Source: Frankiales bacterium
Lineage (GTDB): Bacteria; Actinomycetota; Actinomycetes; Mycobacteriales; SCTD01
Length of the DNA: 62,598 nucleotides
Assembly (NCBI GenBank): GCA_025966135.1
Contig: JAOPVP010000027.1
Location: 1-62,598 of the forward strand
Direction: 5' to 3'
Below are positions 17,536 through 29,376 of the stretch, in pieces. The notes beneath the pieces are model-generated. The model was not told the DNA's origin, ran no database searches, and saw nothing but the letters and a program-made list of their open reading frames with translations. How positions within the stretch are numbered: the first letter of the stretch is position 1; each line of letters starts with the position of its first letter. Both the position numbers and the translations under genes were made by a program.

Positions 17536-18747
17536 TCAGAAGGGCAGGTCAGTCCCGGCGCCGGCGCAGTAACCGACACCCCCGGCGGCGTTGTTGCTCC
17601 ACAGCGACTGCACCGGGAAGGTGCCGCCGCGGTTGCCCTTGATGTTGCCGCCCCGTCCAGGTACCGGGAGCGACCCCGACCCGATGGGGTTGACCCCGAC
17701 GTAGGCGCACTTGTCGCCGTTCTCGTTCGCGTCCAAGGCGTCGTACCAGCCGCCGATCGGGGTGTTGCCGATGACGTCGCCGGCGGCCGGGTCGGTGACG
17801 ACCTCCTCGATCTCGTGACCGAGCGCGATCGTGAAGCCGTCGAGCCTGCCGGCGGCACCGCTGTTCACGAGGTTCTGGCCGCAGCCGGCCCCGTTGTTCA
17901 GGACGTAGGGCATGTTGGTGAACGGCACCCCGGGCTTGAGGCCCTTGTAGTTCACCGGGTCGACGTCCGCGCGGATGAGGTCGTGGAAGGCGCAGTAGCC
18001 GTTCTGGGCGGCGAGTGGGTCGCTGAAGCTCTGCGGTTGCGCGATGACGAAGTTGCTGTTGATCAGGTCCTTGTCGGCGACCTTGAAGTGCACGGCTGCC
18101 CGCTCGGCCTCAGCCGCCATGTCGTGGTAGCTGATCTTGGCCGAGGTCTTCGTGGTGTCGTCGACCCAGATCCCACCGAGCTGGTTCTTGTCGTTGCTGA
18201 TGTAGGTCTTCACGCCGTTGACGACCTGGTAGTACTGCGACTGGACGCCGGCCCACGTCGTGCCGCCGAGCTGCGAGACGAAGTCGGCCATCCGCTTCCC
18301 GGCTCCGTCCGGGTCGCAGGCCAGCGTCGCGCCCCCGACGAGCGTCACGGGCGCGCCACAGCGGCTGTTGAACGCGCCGGGACGACCCCAGCCGAGGTAG
18401 ACCAGGTAGGTCCTCGGGTGCACCTGCACCCGCCCGCCCCAGTAGGCCATGTTGCCCAGGGTGGGCACACCGGTCGCCGGGAACTCGGGCAGGTGGACGC
18501 ACGGGCCGATCAGGCTCGAGATCTTCGGCAGCGGGCACGGCGGCGCGGGCGGCGTCAGGGGCGAATCACCGCTGCGGAACGCTGCGAGGTTGGCCACGGT
18601 CGGCAGGAAACGTGGCTGGTGCGCCGCCTTGACCGCGACAGGCGCGGGCGCGGGCGCGGCGGCCAGCGCCGTCGTGGCAGCCGCCAGGGCGAGCGCGGCG
18701 GTCGTGTAGACCAGGGTTCGGAGTTTCGGCACGACGGTCCTGTTCAC
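17536..18747 (-). CDS. Secreted protein with HEIEE...ENGDKC motif (Exordium-like)
   Basis: A 403-residue exported protein. Residues 1-30 form a signal peptide with an Ala-rich core. The body contains a GHEIEEVVTDP segment (H311, E312, E315) followed by GWYDALDANENGDKC. This combination recalls the phosphate-induced/Exordium family and related secreted bacterial proteins; a metal-binding or protease-like role is possible but not established. Six or more cysteines (for example CPLPK, GPCVH, RCGAP, GYCAF, GAGCG, GDKC, GYCAG) suggest disulfides. It is followed by a strong terminator. The start is GTG 18747. It is the first of three secreted-protein genes in this region. Confidence 0.72.
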   Translation of the reverse strand: MNRTVVPKLRTLVYTTAALALAAATTALAAAPAPAPVAVKAAHQPRFLPTVANLAAFRSGDSPLTPPAPPCPLPKISSLIGPCVHLPEFPATGVPTLGNMAYWGGRVQVHPRTYLVYLGWGRPGAFNSRCGAPVTLVGGATLACDPDGAGKRMADFVSQLGGTTWAGVQSQYYQVVNGVKTYISNDKNQLGGIWVDDTTKTSAKISYHDMAAEAERAAVHFKVADKDLINSNFVIAQPQSFSDPLAAQNGYCAFHDLIRADVDPVNYKGLKPGVPFTNMPYVLNNGAGCGQNLVNSGAAGRLDGFTIALGHEIEEVVTDPAAGDVIGNTPIGGWYDALDANENGDKCAYVGVNPIGSGSLPVPGRGGNIKGNRGGTFPVQSLWSNNAAGGVGYCAGAGTDLPF

Positions 18748-18798
18748 CTCGGTGGCGGGTCAGGACGTCCAACGACACAAGAGCCTGGAGGTGACTGG

Positions 18799-19620
18799 CT
18801 ACAACCTGAACAGCGGGCCCAGGGCCGCGAGCTGGCCAGACGCAGGCGCCGCCGCCAGCTGGCTGCGGAAGTCCCCGGGGCCGGCGAGCCAGTAGGCGAA
18901 GACCTCCGCCCAGTCGCCGGCCGGCGTCTGGTAGTCGGTGCAGCCTGAGCACCCGTACCAGGTCAGCCTCTGGCTGAGCGTGCGGATCGAGAGGTACTGC
19001 GCGCGCTTGGCGCCGCTCCCGCGGGTCAGGTCCAGCACGTGGCCGAGCTCGTGGGCGATGGAGTGGGCGAGCACGAGGTCGCTCTGCGAGCCGCGGACGT
19101 AGATCTGCACGAGCTTCTGCCGCGGGATCGTCAGCCCCAGGTAGCCGGCCCTGCTGGGCAAGAACTCGAACCGGTAGCCGAGGGTCTGCCATCCGTAGTG
19201 CAGCGATGCCAGGACGCGTTGCCCCCGCTGCACCGCGCTTTCGGTACGGCGGACTCCTGCGGTGGCCCTGGCCGTCCGGTCGGCGGCCGGCGCCTGCTGC
19301 GCCGCCAGGGCCCGGGCGGCGGCCTGCGCGTTCGCGGCCCGCCGCTGTGCACGTGCCTTGGCAGCTGCAAGCGCATGTATCCGGCGCGCCTGCTGGGCTT
19401 GATGCCTCTGCTGCGCCTGGAGGCTTGCCTGAGTCCGCTGGGAGGCCTCGCGCTGCCGGGCGGCGAGCGCCACCGTCTGGATCTCCGTCTCCGACAGCGC
19501 GACGAGGCGAGCCGCGCGATCCGCCCCTGCGGGCTCGCTCGTGACCGTGATCGCCAGGACAACGGCACTGAGGGCGAGCGCGATCGGACGGGTCCGGCCG
19601 GTGCGGCGTGGGGGGCTCAC
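18799..19620 (-). CDS. Secreted coiled-coil protein with HELGH metalloprotease motif
   Basis: A 273-residue protein with an N-terminal signal or anchor (residues 13-33), then a long Ala/Gln/Arg-rich coiled-coil stretch (about 45-135), then a compact C-terminal domain. That domain holds HELGH at 190-194, with a GDWAEVFA segment near 240 giving a plausible third zinc ligand (Glu). The architecture suggests a wall-associated or extracellular zincin acting on an unknown substrate. Start GTG 19620. It is separated from the HEIEE gene by 51 bases and from the upstream propeller gene by a 14-base tandem repeat. Confidence 0.72.
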   Translation of the reverse strand: MSPPRRTGRTRPIALALSAVVLAITVTSEPAGADRAARLVALSETEIQTVALAARQREASQRTQASLQAQQRHQAQQARRIHALAAAKARAQRRAANAQAAARALAAQQAPAADRTARATAGVRRTESAVQRGQRVLASLHYGWQTLGYRFEFLPSRAGYLGLTIPRQKLVQIYVRGSQSDLVLAHSIAHELGHVLDLTRGSGAKRAQYLSIRTLSQRLTWYGCSGCTDYQTPAGDWAEVFAYWLAGPGDFRSQLAAAPASGQLAALGPLFRL

Positions 19621-19690
19621 GACTATGCATCGACAGCCAACCCGACCTACCCGACGGCCACATACCGCGTAAACCAGACACTGGCCTCAG

Positions 19691-19746
19691 GGCGGTGCTT
19701 CAAGGGCGGTGCTTCAAGGGCGGTGCTTCAAGGGTGGTGCTTCAGG
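19691..19746. repeat. Tandem repeat, four copies of a 14-base unit
   Basis: Four head-to-tail copies of GGCGGTGCTTCAAG, the last with two changes, then a partial fifth. The repeat spans the stop codon of the propeller gene (19742-19744) and the spacer before the coiled-coil metalloprotease gene. The 14-base length is not a multiple of three, so gain or loss of a unit would shift any reading frame running through it. Confidence 0.9.
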
Positions 19747-21193
19747 GGCGGTACAGCAACGGCCCGCTGGTCTGCCGCATGACCATGTCGACAGCGGTGG
19801 TACTGCCGCTCCTGGGGTTGGTGATGCACGCCTTCACACAGCCGTCTGCGTAGGCGACCAGCACGCGTCCCTGCGTGTCCAGGGTGATGTCGTTGAAGTC
19901 GAGAAGGTTGCGCTGGCTGCAGATGTTGGAGTCCGCCACCGTCTTGTTGGACGTCCCCTGCAGCGAGATGCATCCGCGCTGCACGGGGTCCTTGGGGGTG
20001 GTGTCGACGGTGGTCCAGGTGCTGCCCCCGTCGACCGTCGTGGCGATGTAGAGGTGCCACTCCCCGACAAAGCCGTTGTGCTGGTCGTCACCGACCGCCT
20101 TGGTGCCCAGGAAGGCGAACGCGGCCCTGCCCGGGTCACCCGCGATGACCTCGGGGAACTGCACGTTCTTGATGCCCAGCCCGGTCGAGACGTCGTACGG
20201 CTTCGTCCAGGTCTGGCCGTGGTCGCGGGAGACCGAGACCTTGGCCGACGACGTCTTGCCGTACACCGTCTCGCTCGGGTTGATGCCGTCCTCCCAGCCG
20301 AAGTACACGGCGTTGGCCTTGTCGGCAGCGACCGACGGATCGCTCTCGTCCGGGTTGTGCGCGTCCTTCGGCCAGGTGACCTTGCGGACCGTCCAGGTGG
20401 TGCCGTTGTCCGCGCTCACCGACAGTGCAGGGGTTCCGCCGAAGAACTCCGAGTTGGTGAGGTTGCCCGCCGTCGGCACACCGCCGCAGCCTTTGTTGGG
20501 CAGGTAGACGTAGCCGTCCGGGGCCACCCTGACATGGCCGTGGATGGCCGAGCAGGCACCACCGTAGGGATCACCCGAGGCGTTGGCGGGCGTGTTGTAG
20601 GCAGGGACCCCAGGCAGGTAGGTCAGGCCGCCGTCGTCGCTGCGGGCGCAGGCACCGCTGTAGGAGTTCTGGGCGCAGTAGTAGACGGCGTTCGGATAGC
20701 CGGTCGCGCCCGCCGTGAGCGGCATGCTGGTCGGCCGGTAGGGCCCGCCACCGACGGTCTGGTGGTCGAGCAGCACGTCCGGCCCGCAACCCTCGGACGG
20801 GTGCCAGCTACCGCCGGCGTCGTCGGTGTAGGACGACAGGCTGCACACACCGACGAGCTGCGACACGAAGGTCCGGTGGGTGCTCTGATCGGTGAAGCTG
20901 ATCGGGTCGAGCGAGGTCACCGAGGTCGGAGCGCTGACGTCCTTGGTCGTGAGCCGGCCCTTGGCGTCCCACGTCATCCGCACCGTCGTCGTGTCGGACT
21001 GGTACAGCACGGCCCCCGCCTTGGGATCCCAGCCGAGGGAGGGCTCACCGGAGCTGGACCCCACGGCGTACGGCGTGTACGTCGCGGCTGGGCCTGACGA
21101 CACGGCCGCCTGCGAGGCCGCAGCGAAAGGGGCGGCAAGACCTGCGAGGACGCAGACAAGCAGCAGGGGGCGGGTGGAACAGCGCACGGGCAC
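19742..21193 (-). CDS. Secreted Asp-box (BNR) beta-propeller protein, sialidase-like fold
   Basis: A 483-residue exported protein with a signal peptide at 1-29. At least five Asp-box-like motifs are seen (TDDAGGSW, SDDGGLTY, SADNGTTW, SRDHGQTW, TVDGGSTW), which mark blades of a six-bladed propeller like sialidases and exo-alpha-glycosidases. The catalytic arginine triad of true sialidases was not recognised, so binding or another glycosidase role is equally possible. Start GTG 21193. The stop lies in the 14-base tandem repeat. It is divergent from a small membrane protein gene. Confidence 0.75.
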   Translation of the reverse strand: MPVRCSTRPLLLVCVLAGLAAPFAAASQAAVSSGPAATYTPYAVGSSSGEPSLGWDPKAGAVLYQSDTTTVRMTWDAKGRLTTKDVSAPTSVTSLDPISFTDQSTHRTFVSQLVGVCSLSSYTDDAGGSWHPSEGCGPDVLLDHQTVGGGPYRPTSMPLTAGATGYPNAVYYCAQNSYSGACARSDDGGLTYLPGVPAYNTPANASGDPYGGACSAIHGHVRVAPDGYVYLPNKGCGGVPTAGNLTNSEFFGGTPALSVSADNGTTWTVRKVTWPKDAHNPDESDPSVAADKANAVYFGWEDGINPSETVYGKTSSAKVSVSRDHGQTWTKPYDVSTGLGIKNVQFPEVIAGDPGRAAFAFLGTKAVGDDQHNGFVGEWHLYIATTVDGGSTWTTVDTTPKDPVQRGCISLQGTSNKTVADSNICSQRNLLDFNDITLDTQGRVLVAYADGCVKACITNPRSGSTTAVDMVMRQTSGPLLYRP

Positions 21194-21370
21194 CTCGAAC
21201 GTGGGGTGTGGGAGCTACGTCATCAGGTGTTCGACGTCCTCCGTCGCCCTCCTGCCGCACCACGGAGCCGGGATGCTGTGAGCAAGACCTCTGACGGCTA
21301 TCGGACGAAACTTCCCGTACGCGCCCTCCGGGTCTACGGTGCGCGCACCGACGATCTTTGGGGGATCGAC

Positions 21371-21865
21371 ATGGCTGGGTTCGACGTCAACCAGGTCAAG
21401 GGCAACGACCGCTACATCGCTGGCGGCGCAGTACTCATCTTCATCGTGAGCTTCTTCCCCTGGTACTCCGTCTCGTACTCGGGCTCGGGGCTGTTCAACG
21501 GCTTCCCCGGCGGCAGCGTCAGTGCCTGGAACAGCTTCGGCTGGAACAAGACCGCGATCCTGCTGGTGCTCATCGCTGGTGGCGTGGTGATCGCCCGCCT
21601 GGCGGGCGCGTTGGACAACGTGCAGCTGCCCGCCGGGGTCAACCTGATCACGCTCGCGATCTCGGGACTGGCCAGCCTCATCCTGCTTCTGCGCCTCGTC
21701 ACGGCGTTCAAGGGAGCCGGCGGATTCCATGCCCGCCCGAGCTTTGGCTGGTACCTCGCCATCGTCTTGTCGTTCGCGATGACCTTCTTCGCGTTCCTGA
21801 ACTTCAAGGCGTCCGGCGAAGACCTGCCGAGCAAGCCCTCCACGTCACCGCCGGGTGCTCCCTGA
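21371..21865 (+). CDS. Four-TM hypothetical membrane protein
   Basis: A 164-residue protein with four clear hydrophobic segments (about 17-33, 61-78, 88-107 and 122-142) and a Pro/Ser-rich C-terminus. The first loop is rich in Gly, Ser and aromatic residues. No family was recognised. Start ATG 21371 is the first methionine before the conserved-looking start MAGFDVNQV; the ribosome site is weak. It is likely to be coupled to the SRPBCC gene that follows. Confidence 0.7.
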   Translation: MAGFDVNQVKGNDRYIAGGAVLIFIVSFFPWYSVSYSGSGLFNGFPGGSVSAWNSFGWNKTAILLVLIAGGVVIARLAGALDNVQLPAGVNLITLAISGLASLILLLRLVTAFKGAGGFHARPSFGWYLAIVLSFAMTFFAFLNFKASGEDLPSKPSTSPPGAP

Positions 21866-22302
21866 GCGAGGGCTTCAGCGCGGAGAGCACTACCCGCGCG
21901 TCCCCAGAGGTCGTGTTCGGACTGCTCGAAGACGGCGCTTCGTGGTCGCGATGGGCAGGCCTGTTCGTGCCGCGGTCCCGCTGGCAGAGCGAGGGGATAC
22001 CAGCTCCCGGTGGCGTGGGCGCCGTGCGCCGGCTCGGGGTCTGTCCACTGGTGAGCCTCGAGCGCATCGTCGAGCACGTCCCGAACCGCCGCTTGGCCTA
22101 CGTGATCGACTCCTGGGCCCCGTACAGGGGCTACCGCGCCGAGGTGGAGCTCGTGCCGACCGACAACGGCGGTACCCACATCGCGTGGCGAGCGAGCTTC
22201 ACCCCCAAGCTCCCAGGCACCGGCCCGGTGCTGCGCTGGTTCCTCCACCGCGTAGTCGCGAGCTTCGCCCGCAACCTGGCCGCGGCAGCGAATGCCGCCT
22301 GA
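21862..22302 (+). CDS. SRPBCC (START-like, polyketide cyclase type) protein
   Basis: About 146 residues forming a START/SRPBCC ligand-binding fold: an early TRASPEVVFGLLED helix, the WSRWAGL turn, GVGAVRRLG, and an aromatic C-terminal helix. Such proteins bind lipids or aromatic metabolites. The start is uncertain: no ATG or GTG lies near the expected N-terminus, and CTG 21862 overlaps the membrane protein stop by four bases (CTGA). A longer product reading from upstream is possible. Confidence 0.65.
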   Translation: MSEGFSAESTTRASPEVVFGLLEDGASWSRWAGLFVPRSRWQSEGIPAPGGVGAVRRLGVCPLVSLERIVEHVPNRRLAYVIDSWAPYRGYRAEVELVPTDNGGTHIAWRASFTPKLPGTGPVLRWFLHRVVASFARNLAAAANAA

Positions 22303-22383
22303 CAGTCCCTGTCGATCTGACCTACGGTCGTGCGTCGAGAAGGTGAGAGGCCCGACACGCGGGCCAGAGCGAGGAGAGTCGCG

Positions 22384-22734
22384 ATGTCGCAGTACCTGGT
22401 GCTGATCTACGGGGACGAGAAGGCCAATGCCGAGGCCGGGCAGGGCCAGTGGGACGAGACGATGAAGGGCCACAACGACTTCGGCCAGAAGCATGCCGAG
22501 AAGCTCGCCGGCGGCAACGCCCTGCAGGGAGTCGACACCGCCACGAGCATCCGCAAGGACGCCGCGGGTGCCGCCACGGTCACCGACGGCCCCTTCGTGG
22601 AGACCAAGGAGGCGCTCGGCGGCTACTACCTCATCGAGGCCAAGGATCTCGACGAGGCGATCGCCGTCGCCAAGGACGTCCCGTCGCCGTTCGGCGGTCT
22701 CGAGGTCCGTCCCATCATGGTCTTTGATCGCTGA
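22384..22734 (+). CDS. DGPF-domain (YciI-like) protein
   Basis: A 116-residue single-domain YCII-related protein with DGPF at 68-71 followed by VETKEALGGYY. The family (DGPF) is characteristically encoded next to ECF42 sigma factors and is thought to be part of their regulon or sensing. The ribosome site GGAGAG precedes ATG 22384. Its stop overlaps the sigma-factor start by eleven bases, so the two are coupled. Confidence 0.87.
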   Translation: MSQYLVLIYGDEKANAEAGQGQWDETMKGHNDFGQKHAEKLAGGNALQGVDTATSIRKDAAGAATVTDGPFVETKEALGGYYLIEAKDLDEAIAVAKDVPSPFGGLEVRPIMVFDR

Positions 22735-23950
22735 CGCCGTCGCGGACGCGCACCGTCGTGAGTGGGGCTACGTCCTCGCCGCGACGGTGCGCGTGACGCG
22801 CGATCTGGACCTGGCTGAGGAGTGCGTGCAGGACGCCTTCGCCAAGGCCCTGGTGGCCTGGCAGGACGGAATCCCTGCCAAACCCGGGGCGTGGCTCACG
22901 ACGGTTGCGCGCAACCGCGCCCTCGACCTGCTGCGACGTGAGCTGACCATGCGGCGCGCGCTACCGCTGCTCGTCGAGGAACAGGTGGCTCCGGAGCCCA
23001 CGGAGCCCGAGCACATCCCCGACGACCGCCTCCGGCTGGTGTTCACCTGCTGCCACCCGGCACTGGCCCTCGAGGCCCAGGTGGCCCTCACGTTGCGGCT
23101 GCTGTGCGGGCTGTCGACGGCCGAGGTGGCACGCGCGTTCCTCGTCAGCGAGCCGACCATGGCCGCTCGCATCACCCGGGCAAAGAAGAAGATCTCGCAG
23201 GCGCGGATCCCTTATCGAGTACCGGATCCCGAGGAGCTGCCGGCGCGGGTCGACGCCGTCCTCGCCGTGCTGCACCTGCTGTTCACGACTGGCCACACCG
23301 CGCCCAGCGGCGACCAGCTCGTGCGGCACGACCTCGTCGTACGCGCTCTCGATCTGACCCGGATGCTGCACTCGCTGCTTCCGACGCCGGAGGTCACCGG
23401 GCTGCTCGCCCTGATCCTGCTCACCGACGCCCGCCGCGCGACGCGGGTGGACGGCACCGGGCGCTTGCTGCTGCTCGAGGAGCAGGACCGCGCCCTCTGG
23501 GACCGGCAGGCCGTGGACGAGGGGTTGGTCCTCGTCCGCGAAGCGCTTCAGCAGGGACCGCCCGGTCGCTATGCCCTGCAGGCCGCGATCGCTGCCGTGC
23601 ATGCCGATGCCGCGACCTGGGAGGAGACGGACTGGCGCGAGATCGTCGCGCTGTACGCGCTGCTCGAGCATCGCTGGCCTTCGCCTGTCGTCGCCCTCAA
23701 CCGTGCCGTCGCGATCGGGATGGCGGATGGTCCCGCGGCGGGGCTCCTCGCCCTCGCAGCCCTCGGCGCCGAGCCGTCCCTCGCCTCCTACTCTTACCTG
23801 CCGGCCGCGCGGGCGGACTTCCTGCGGCGCCTGGGCCGTGCCGCTGAGGCGAGGTCGGCCTACGAGGAGGCCCTGCTGCTGACGGAGAACACCGTTGAGC
23901 GCCGCTTCCTCGAGCGCCGCCTGTCAGCGCTCAACGCGAACCCGAGCTAG
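22724..23950 (+). CDS. ECF42-type RNA polymerase sigma factor with C-terminal extension
   Basis: A 408-residue sigma-70 family protein. Region 2 (about 10-75, EECVQDAFAKAL, NRALDLLRRE) and region 4 (about 110-165, LSTAEVARAFLVSEPTMAARITRAKKK) are followed by a helical TPR-like extension of about 240 residues, the hallmark of ECF42. There is no anti-sigma gene beside it; in this group the extension is thought to take over regulation. Start TTG 22724 lies within the DGPF gene and is inferred; no better codon is in frame nearby. It is convergent with guaA, nine bases away. Confidence 0.85.
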   Translation: MIADAVADAHRREWGYVLAATVRVTRDLDLAEECVQDAFAKALVAWQDGIPAKPGAWLTTVARNRALDLLRRELTMRRALPLLVEEQVAPEPTEPEHIPDDRLRLVFTCCHPALALEAQVALTLRLLCGLSTAEVARAFLVSEPTMAARITRAKKKISQARIPYRVPDPEELPARVDAVLAVLHLLFTTGHTAPSGDQLVRHDLVVRALDLTRMLHSLLPTPEVTGLLALILLTDARRATRVDGTGRLLLLEEQDRALWDRQAVDEGLVLVREALQQGPPGRYALQAAIAAVHADAATWEETDWREIVALYALLEHRWPSPVVALNRAVAIGMADGPAAGLLALAALGAEPSLASYSYLPAARADFLRRLGRAAEARSAYEEALLLTENTVERRFLERRLSALNANPS

Positions 23951-23959
23951 CCAAGATGC

Positions 23960-25510
<1,551 letters not shown>

Positions 25511-25579
25511 CTCTTGGAGTCTAGGAGACCAGCACGCTGCGCCCTCTTCGGACCCGCCGTCCGGGGTACGCCCTCAGAC

Positions 25580-25792
25580 ATGGCTGACAACGAGACCGGC
25601 GTGGTCGTGACCGACAACAAGGGCACGCGCCTGAGCTTCAAGCACGTCGACCGGTACGAGGCCACGAACGGCTTCCTGCACCTGTTGATGGACCAGGACA
25701 TCGTCGGCATCTACGCGCCCGGCGCATGGCAGTCGGTGATCTCCGTCGGACTCGGTGCGGAGATCACGGAGGCGGGGCCGGTCAGGGGGTAG
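25580..25792 (+). CDS. Small hypothetical protein
   Basis: A 70-residue acidic protein, probably one small beta-rich domain (VVVTDNKGTRLSF, GFLHLLMDQDIVGIYAPGAW). No family was recognised. Start ATG 25580; no good ribosome site is visible. A strong terminator follows directly after the stop, which supports it being a real transcription unit. It is divergent from guaA. Confidence 0.65.
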   Translation: MADNETGVVVTDNKGTRLSFKHVDRYEATNGFLHLLMDQDIVGIYAPGAWQSVISVGLGAEITEAGPVRG

Positions 25793-25800
25793 CAACGAAC

Positions 25801-25837
25801 GAGGGCGTCGTACCCAGTGCTCAGGTACGACGCCCTC
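25801..25837 (+). terminator. Strong terminator after the small hypothetical gene
   Basis: Perfect 14-base arms (GAGGGCGTCGTACC and its complement) are separated by a 9-base loop. It starts eight bases after the stop of the plus-strand gene. It could serve both directions, since guaB3 ends at 25976 on the minus strand. Confidence 0.85.
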
Positions 25838-25975
25838 GAGGCTGGCGGGTCGTGGCCCCCCGACCGACGCACCGCCGTTCGGAAGTCCGCCCCCCAAACT
25901 GGACTCCCGGGCAACATTTCGTCACACGCGACAGGCAAGCGGAAGGGAGGTGTCAAGTAGACGACAACGGGGCTG

Positions 25976-27138
25976 TCAGAAAGTGCCGAGCCCTTGCGCC
26001 CGCTGGAGCTCCTTGCCCTCGGTCCGCAGCGCCGGCGCCACCATGACCTCGACCTTCTGGAACTCCTTGATCGAGGAGTACCCGGTCATCGCCATCGCCC
26101 GGCGCAGCCCGCCGAAGATGTTGGTGCTGCCGTCGTCGGTGCCGGCCGGCCCCAGCAGGACCTCCTCGAGCGTCCCGACAGGCTCGGTGCGCACCCGGGT
26201 GCCGCGCGGCAGGATCGGGTGGTGCGAGGCGTGGCCCCAGTGCCACCCCCGACCGGGTGCCTCGGCGGCCCGCGCCAGCGCGCTGCCCATCATGACCGCG
26301 TCCGCGCCCATCGCGATGGCCTTCGCGACGTCGCCGCCGGTGCGCATGCCACCGTCGGCGATGACGTGCACGTACCGGCCGCCCGACTCATCGAGGTAGT
26401 CGCGGCGGGCACCGGCGGCGTCGGCGATCGAGGTCGCCATCGGCACGCCGAGGCCGAGGATCGCCCGGGTGGTGTTGGCCTGGCCGGGGCCGACGCCGAC
26501 GAGGATGCCGGCCGCGCCGGTGCGCATCAGGTGCAGCGCAGACTGGTACGTCGCACAGCCCCCGACGATGACCGGCACATCGAGCTCGGCGATGAAGCGC
26601 TTGAGGTTCAGCGGCTCGGTCCGGGTGGACACGTGCTCCGCGGACACGACGGTGCCCTGGATCACGAACAGGTCCACGCCGGCGTCGATGACGGTCTGCG
26701 CGAACTGCACCGTGCGCTGCGGCGTCAGCGACGCGGCGACCGTGACACCTGAGTCGCGGACCTGCTTCACCCGGGCGCTGATGAGGTCGGCCTCGATGGG
26801 CTTGGCGTAGATCTCGCGCATCCGCTCGACCACGCACTCGGCGGGGAGGGCCGCCATCTCGTCGAGAAGCGGCTCAGGATCGTCGTACCGGGTCCAGAGG
26901 CCCTCGAGATCGAGCACGCCGAGCCCACCGAGTTTGCCGAGAGCTACCGCCGTGTCCGGCGAGACGACGCCATCCATGGGCGAGGCCATCAGCGGGAGCT
27001 CGAAGCGGTAGGCGTCGATCTCCCAGGCCAGGGACACGTCCTCGGGATCGCGGGTGCGCCGCGAGGGGACGATCGCGATGTCGTCGAACCCGTACGCCCG
27101 TCGGCCCGACTTGCCGATCCCGATCTCTACGTCTGCCA

Positions 27139-27139
<1 letters not shown>
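25976..27139 (-). CDS. guaB3: GuaB3 family IMP dehydrogenase-like protein
   Basis: A 387-residue TIM-barrel protein of the GuaB3 group, without CBS domains. The catalytic-loop segment of [14 protein letters not shown], reads GPGQANTTR here, with Asn222 where IMPDH has the nucleophilic Cys. A GG(M)RTGGD phosphate loop and FGGLRRAM follow. Its role may be GMP reductase or regulatory; work on GuaB3 in cyanobacteria and actinobacteria is cited from memory and not tested here. Start ATG 27139 overlaps the guaB stop by one base (TGATG). Confidence 0.9.
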
Positions 27140-28713
<1,574 letters not shown>

Positions 28714-28746
28714 TCACGCAGAACCACGCCGTACGGCGAAGCCGTG

Positions 28747-29376
28747 CTAGCTGACGAGGCCGCGGCGGAAGCCGAGGGCGACGGCCTGGGCCCGGTCGTT
28801 CACGCCGAGCTTGCGGAACAGGCGGCGGGCGTGGGTCTTCACGGTGTCCTCGGACAGGTACAGCTCCCGGCCGATGGCACCGTTGCTCTTGCCCTGGGAC
28901 ATGCCGGTGAGGACCTGCAGCTCGCGCTCGGTGAGCTGCGCCTGCGGGGGGCCGCTGCGGGTCGGCTCCCGGGAGACCAGCGCCCGGCGCAGGGAGGGCT
29001 CGACGAGGTCCATGCCGTCCAGGGCATGCGCGACGGCAGCGCACAGCTCCTCGTGGGAGACGTCCTTGAGCAGGTACCCGCGGGCACCGGAGGAGACCGC
29101 GGCCGCGACCTGGTCGCGGTCGTCGGCGGCGGTCAGCATGATGACCTTGGCCCCCGGATACTGCTGCACGAGCCGCCGGGTGGCCTCCAAGCCACCGAGG
29201 CCGGGCATCCGGACGTCCATGAGCACCAGGTCGGGCTGCTCGTGGGGGTAGCGCGCGAGCACCTCTTCGCCGGACGCGGCGGTGTCCACCTTGTCGACCC
29301 CGGGCACGCCGGCGACGAACTGGCGCAGCCCCTCTCGCACGATCCGGTGGTCGTCGCAGATGAGCACGGTGGTCAC
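28747..29376 (-). CDS. NarL/LuxR-type response regulator (BldM-like)
   Basis: A 209-residue regulator: receiver domain (1-125) with DDH at 8-10, phosphoacceptor D54, and K104, then a LuxR-type helix-turn-helix (about 145-205). The location beside guaB matches the position of bldM in Streptomyces, so this is probably the BldM counterpart, although BldM itself is an atypical regulator and this assignment rests on synteny and pattern. The start GTG 29376 overlaps the stop of the kinase-like gene by four bases, so they are coupled. Confidence 0.85.
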   Translation of the reverse strand: MTTVLICDDHRIVREGLRQFVAGVPGVDKVDTAASGEEVLARYPHEQPDLVLMDVRMPGLGGLEATRRLVQQYPGAKVIMLTAADDRDQVAAAVSSGARGYLLKDVSHEELCAAVAHALDGMDLVEPSLRRALVSREPTRSGPPQAQLTERELQVLTGMSQGKSNGAIGRELYLSEDTVKTHARRLFRKLGVNDRAQAVALGFRRGLVS

